This document shows positions 61,446-64,000 of a DNA stretch of 64,000 nucleotides, one piece after another. The first letter of the stretch is position 1; every line of letters starts with the position of its first letter. The stretch comes from Phenylobacterium sp. (lineage in GTDB: Bacteria > Pseudomonadota > Alphaproteobacteria > Caulobacterales > Caulobacteraceae). A program made the translations under genes and the position numbers. The DNA is taken from contig NZ_JANINU010000003.1 in the NCBI RefSeq assembly GCF_024508875.1, positions 1 through 64,000 on the forward strand. The letters are read 5' to 3'. The notes below the pieces were generated by a model. It was not told where the DNA came from. It searched no databases and worked only from the letters and a program-made list of their open reading frames with translations.

Positions 61446-63572
61446 ATGACCGCGACCGATGAAAGCGCACCGATAGAGGGCCTTCCCTCGACGCAGCCCA
61501 GGGGCGACGATCACCTGCGCCTGCAATGGGCGCTCGAGGCCTACGTCCGCTCAACGCGCGCGCTGATGCATTTCGAGAGCCTTGACGGCCTGCTGTCGAG
61601 CATCTGCGAGGCCATCGTCGAAGGCGACCGCTATCCGGTGGCCGCGGTCGCGCTGACCCGCAGCGCCAGCGACGAGCCGGTAGAGATTCGCGCGTTCGCC
61701 GGGCGCGCCGCCGGCTACCTCGAAGGCCTGGAGCTCAGTTCCTCCGCCGCCACGGTGGCCGGCTCGGGGCCGACCGGCCAAGCGATGCGGAGCGGCGAGC
61801 CGGTTGTGATGCGCGACGCCCTCGTCGACCCTCAATTCGCGCCGTGGCGCGCGCGGGCGGCCCAGCATGGCATCCGATCCAGCGCGACCATCCCCTTCAA
61901 GCTCGGCGGCGTGGTTCGCGGGGTGCTGCTGGTCTATGCCGACCGGCCTGACGGATTCGGGACGCGCGAGCTGGACCTTTTCCGGGAACTTGCGAACGAG
62001 ATGGCCTTCGGCATCTCGGTGGCCGACGACCGCCAGCGCCTGGCGGCGGCGGCCCGCGACTACAAGCTGCTCGCCGACCACTCCAGCGACATCATCGTCC
62101 GCTACGGCGCCGAAGACGTCGTCCACTACGTCTCCCCCGCTGTGTCTCAACTGGGCTATCGCCCCCAGGACATCGTGGGGCGCACGCCGTTCCATCTGGT
62201 GCATCCAGATGACCACGAGCAGCTCCGGCAATTCCGACTGCAGGTCGGCGAGTCATCCGGGCCCTGGGAACTGTTGAGGCTGCGCATCCGACGGGCGGAC
62301 GGCGAATGGCGCTGGTTCGAGGGCAGTCCGCGCCCGATACCCGCGACCGACGAAGAGACGGCCGAGGCCGTGGTCACACTTCGCGACGTGACCGAGCGCC
62401 GCGAACTGGAACTCGAACTGCGCCGGCGGCAGGCGGAGGCCGAGGCGGGCATACGCGCCAAGTCGGAGTTCCTGGCCAATATGAGCCACGAGATCCGCAC
62501 GCCGCTGACCGCCATCGTCGGCTTTGCGGACCTGATGCGCCAGGCGCCGGGCCTGACCCCACCCCTTCTGGACTACGCCAATCGCATCGCCGTGGCCGGA
62601 CAGGCGCTGCAGACCATCGTGGATCAAATCCTCGACTTCTCCCGGGTCGACGCCGGACGGATCGAACTCGATCCTCAGCCCTTCGATCCGGGAGAACTGG
62701 TCAACGTCGTGCTCGCGATGCTGGCCGAGCCGGCGCGCGCCAAGGGCCTGCAGCTCTCGGCCGGGGATGTGGGACGCCTGCCGAAGCCCGTCGTGGCCGA
62801 CGCCGGCCGCATCCGCCAGGTCCTGCTGGGCTTGCTGGACAACGCCCTGAAGTTCACCGACGAGGGCGGCGTCAGGCTCAGCGCCAGTTATGACGACGAG
62901 CAGGGCGGCACACTCCGCTTCGCCGTCACCGATACCGGCATCGGCATCCCGGCCGGCCAGGGCGAGGCGCTGTTCGAGAGCTTCTCGCAGGTCGACGGTT
63001 CGGTCACCCGCCGTCACGGCGGGACCGGCCTCGGCCTCGCGATCGCCAAAAGCCTGGTGGAACGGCTGGGCGGCCGGATCGGGTACTCCAGCGAGCCACA
63101 GGGCGGCTCCACGTTCTGGTTCTCGATCCCCGCGCCACGCGCCCCGGCGTCGCCGGCCGAATCGGACGCGCCGCCCGGGGCCGACGCGCCGACGATGCGG
63201 GTCTTGGTGGTCGACGATGCGCCGGTGAATTGCGAACTGGTCGGCGCGATGCTCTCGGCCGCCGGCTACGAGCTGACCTTTGCTCATGACGGCCAGGAAG
63301 CGGTCGCGCTCGCCGCGATCGCGCCCTTCGACCTGATCCTGATGGACATGCAGATGCCCGTGATGGACGGACCTTCGGCGGCCCGCGCCATTCGCACCGG
63401 CGAGGGGCCGAATGTCCTCACCCCGATAGTGGCCGTCAGCGCCAACGTTCTGCCGATGCATGTGCAGGCCTGCCTGCAGGCGGGGATGGACGACCACATC
63501 CCCAAGCCCATCGCGCTCCACAGCCTGCTGACCAAGGTCACGCACTGGGCCGGCCGCCAGCGGGCCGCCTGA
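61446..63572 (+). CDS. GAF-PAS hybrid sensor histidine kinase
   Basis: A 708-residue cytoplasmic kinase. It has an N-terminal GAF domain (residues about 40-190, including GIRSSATIPFKLGGVVRGVL), a PAS domain (SSDIIVRYGAEDVVHYVSPAV ... GEWRWFEGSPRPI), and a dimerisation domain with H box FLANMSHEIRTPLTAIVG. The ATPase domain has LLDNALKF, VTDTGIGIP and GGTGLGLAIAKSLV. A C-terminal receiver shows LILMDMQMPVMDG and IPKPIALHSL. No membrane segment. The cognate Hpt or regulator is not in the window. The domain plan is close to the kinase at 24.6-26.6 kb. Confidence 0.9.
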   Translation: MTATDESAPIEGLPSTQPRGDDHLRLQWALEAYVRSTRALMHFESLDGLLSSICEAIVEGDRYPVAAVALTRSASDEPVEIRAFAGRAAGYLEGLELSSSAATVAGSGPTGQAMRSGEPVVMRDALVDPQFAPWRARAAQHGIRSSATIPFKLGGVVRGVLLVYADRPDGFGTRELDLFRELANEMAFGISVADDRQRLAAAARDYKLLADHSSDIIVRYGAEDVVHYVSPAVSQLGYRPQDIVGRTPFHLVHPDDHEQLRQFRLQVGESSGPWELLRLRIRRADGEWRWFEGSPRPIPATDEETAEAVVTLRDVTERRELELELRRRQAEAEAGIRAKSEFLANMSHEIRTPLTAIVGFADLMRQAPGLTPPLLDYANRIAVAGQALQTIVDQILDFSRVDAGRIELDPQPFDPGELVNVVLAMLAEPARAKGLQLSAGDVGRLPKPVVADAGRIRQVLLGLLDNALKFTDEGGVRLSASYDDEQGGTLRFAVTDTGIGIPAGQGEALFESFSQVDGSVTRRHGGTGLGLAIAKSLVERLGGRIGYSSEPQGGSTFWFSIPAPRAPASPAESDAPPGADAPTMRVLVVDDAPVNCELVGAMLSAAGYELTFAHDGQEAVALAAIAPFDLILMDMQMPVMDGPSAARAIRTGEGPNVLTPIVAVSANVLPMHVQACLQAGMDDHIPKPIALHSLLTKVTHWAGRQRAA

Positions 63573-63657
63573 GCGTCGCCCTCGACGGAAAAATTCCCGC
63601 CGCCGGTCGGCCTGGGGCATCCTCGCGCGTCCTAGCCAAGAACGAGGAGGCTCGCCC

Positions 63658-64000
63658 ATGCTCTACGCCCTGCTCTGCTACAACGACGAGGATGTCGTCT
63701 GGGCCTGGGACAAGGCGCAGGAGGCCGAGGTCATGGGGCGCCTGGCGGTCGTGCGCGCCCGCCTGGCGAAGGCCGGCAAGCTGGGGCCGTCGCTGCGCTT
63801 GCTGCCCACCACCGCGGCAACCACCTTCCGCAAGAGCGACCCGCCGCTGGTGATCGACGGCCCGTTCGCCGAGACCAAGGAACAGTTGCTCGGAATCTAC
63901 ATCATCGACGTCGCCGACCTCGACGAGGCGCTGGCGGTGGCCAAGGACCTGGGCGACGCCAATCCCGGCGGAGCCTATGAGATCCGCCCGCTGGCGCTCT
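63658..64000 (+). CDS. YCII-related (DGPF) domain protein, 3' partial
   Basis: The frame opens at ATG 63658 and is still open at the right edge. The sequence MLYALLCYNDED, with VIDGPFAETKEQLLGIYIIDV later, is the YCII/DGPF signature, and the Asp-Gly-Pro-Phe core is intact. Such proteins are usually encoded next to an ECF sigma factor of the SigJ/RpoE-like type, so one may lie just to the right. Their enzymatic role is uncertain. The protein is about 120 residues in relatives, so only the C-terminal few residues are missing. Confidence 0.85.
   Translation, partial: MLYALLCYNDEDVVWAWDKAQEAEVMGRLAVVRARLAKAGKLGPSLRLLPTTAATTFRKSDPPLVIDGPFAETKEQLLGIYIIDVADLDEALAVAKDLGDANPGGAYEIRPLAL

Overview
The window is a GC-rich chromosomal segment from an alphaproteobacterium, most likely a member of the Caulobacteraceae (Caulobacter/Phenylobacterium type). 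This is inferred from a CpdR single-domain response regulator, a large TonB-dependent receptor, the HIG1/cobalamin adenosyltransferase/EtfBA gene order, a PEPxxWA-CTERM protein and the family's usual intergenic hairpin repeats. Genes are dense, many overlap by 1 to 4 bases, and only two gaps exceed 300 bases. I see no phage, insertion sequence, integrase or CRISPR array.

Layout. 1-4.1 kb: a CHASE2 sensor with a PP2C/SpoIIE phosphatase (5' end outside the window), a FecR/OmpA-lipoprotein pair, an anti-sigma-type HATPase and a DUF1345 membrane protein. 4.1-14.5 kb: a probable catabolic island holding a D-2-hydroxyacid dehydrogenase, LeuC/LeuD-type hydro-lyase subunits, an AtuA-like protein with its DUF4387 partner, a CitMHS transporter, a TonB receptor, and Crp/Fnr and LysR regulators. 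14.6-22.2 kb: a heavy-metal RND efflux operon (CzcCAB type) diverging from a PhoPQ-like two-component system, with an 11-bp-phased half-site array between them. 22.2-29.1 kb: tRNA-Val, cpdR, N-formylglutamate amidohydrolase, a PEP-CTERM protein, a hybrid histidine kinase, a frameshifted globin-coupled chemoreceptor and a LuxR-type regulator.

29.1-31.3 kb: a candidate minus-strand small RNA of about 85 nt and typA. 31.3-43.1 kb: mostly housekeeping and catabolic genes (a lipase of atypical composition, coaA, two PQQ-type dehydrogenases, a PLP aminotransferase, an SDR, extensin-like and M20 proteins) plus an unknown protein behind a Fur-like box. 43.2-51.5 kb: a ClpP paralogue, an intergenic hairpin repeat, a GH13 glucosidase, a Rieske oxygenase, an unknown coiled-coil protein, a divergent L,D-transpeptidase/VanY-type peptidase pair, an alpha/beta hydrolase and a GST. 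51.6-61.3 kb: an acyl-CoA metabolism block with methylsuccinyl-CoA dehydrogenase, two TetR regulators, HIG1, a cob(I)alamin adenosyltransferase, EtfB/EtfA and 3-hydroxybutyryl-CoA dehydrogenase. These fit together as electron transfer, B12 cofactor supply and C4/C5-CoA oxidation (ethylmalonyl-CoA pathway, PHB). 61.4-64 kb: a second hybrid kinase and a truncated YCII-domain gene.

The signals I rate highest are the minus-strand small RNA whose promoter spacer is filled by a palindrome, the phased CTGAA array between the efflux operon and its two-component system, and the hydroxyacid dehydrogenase/LeuCD/AtuA/DUF4387/CitMHS island, whose substrate is not evident.
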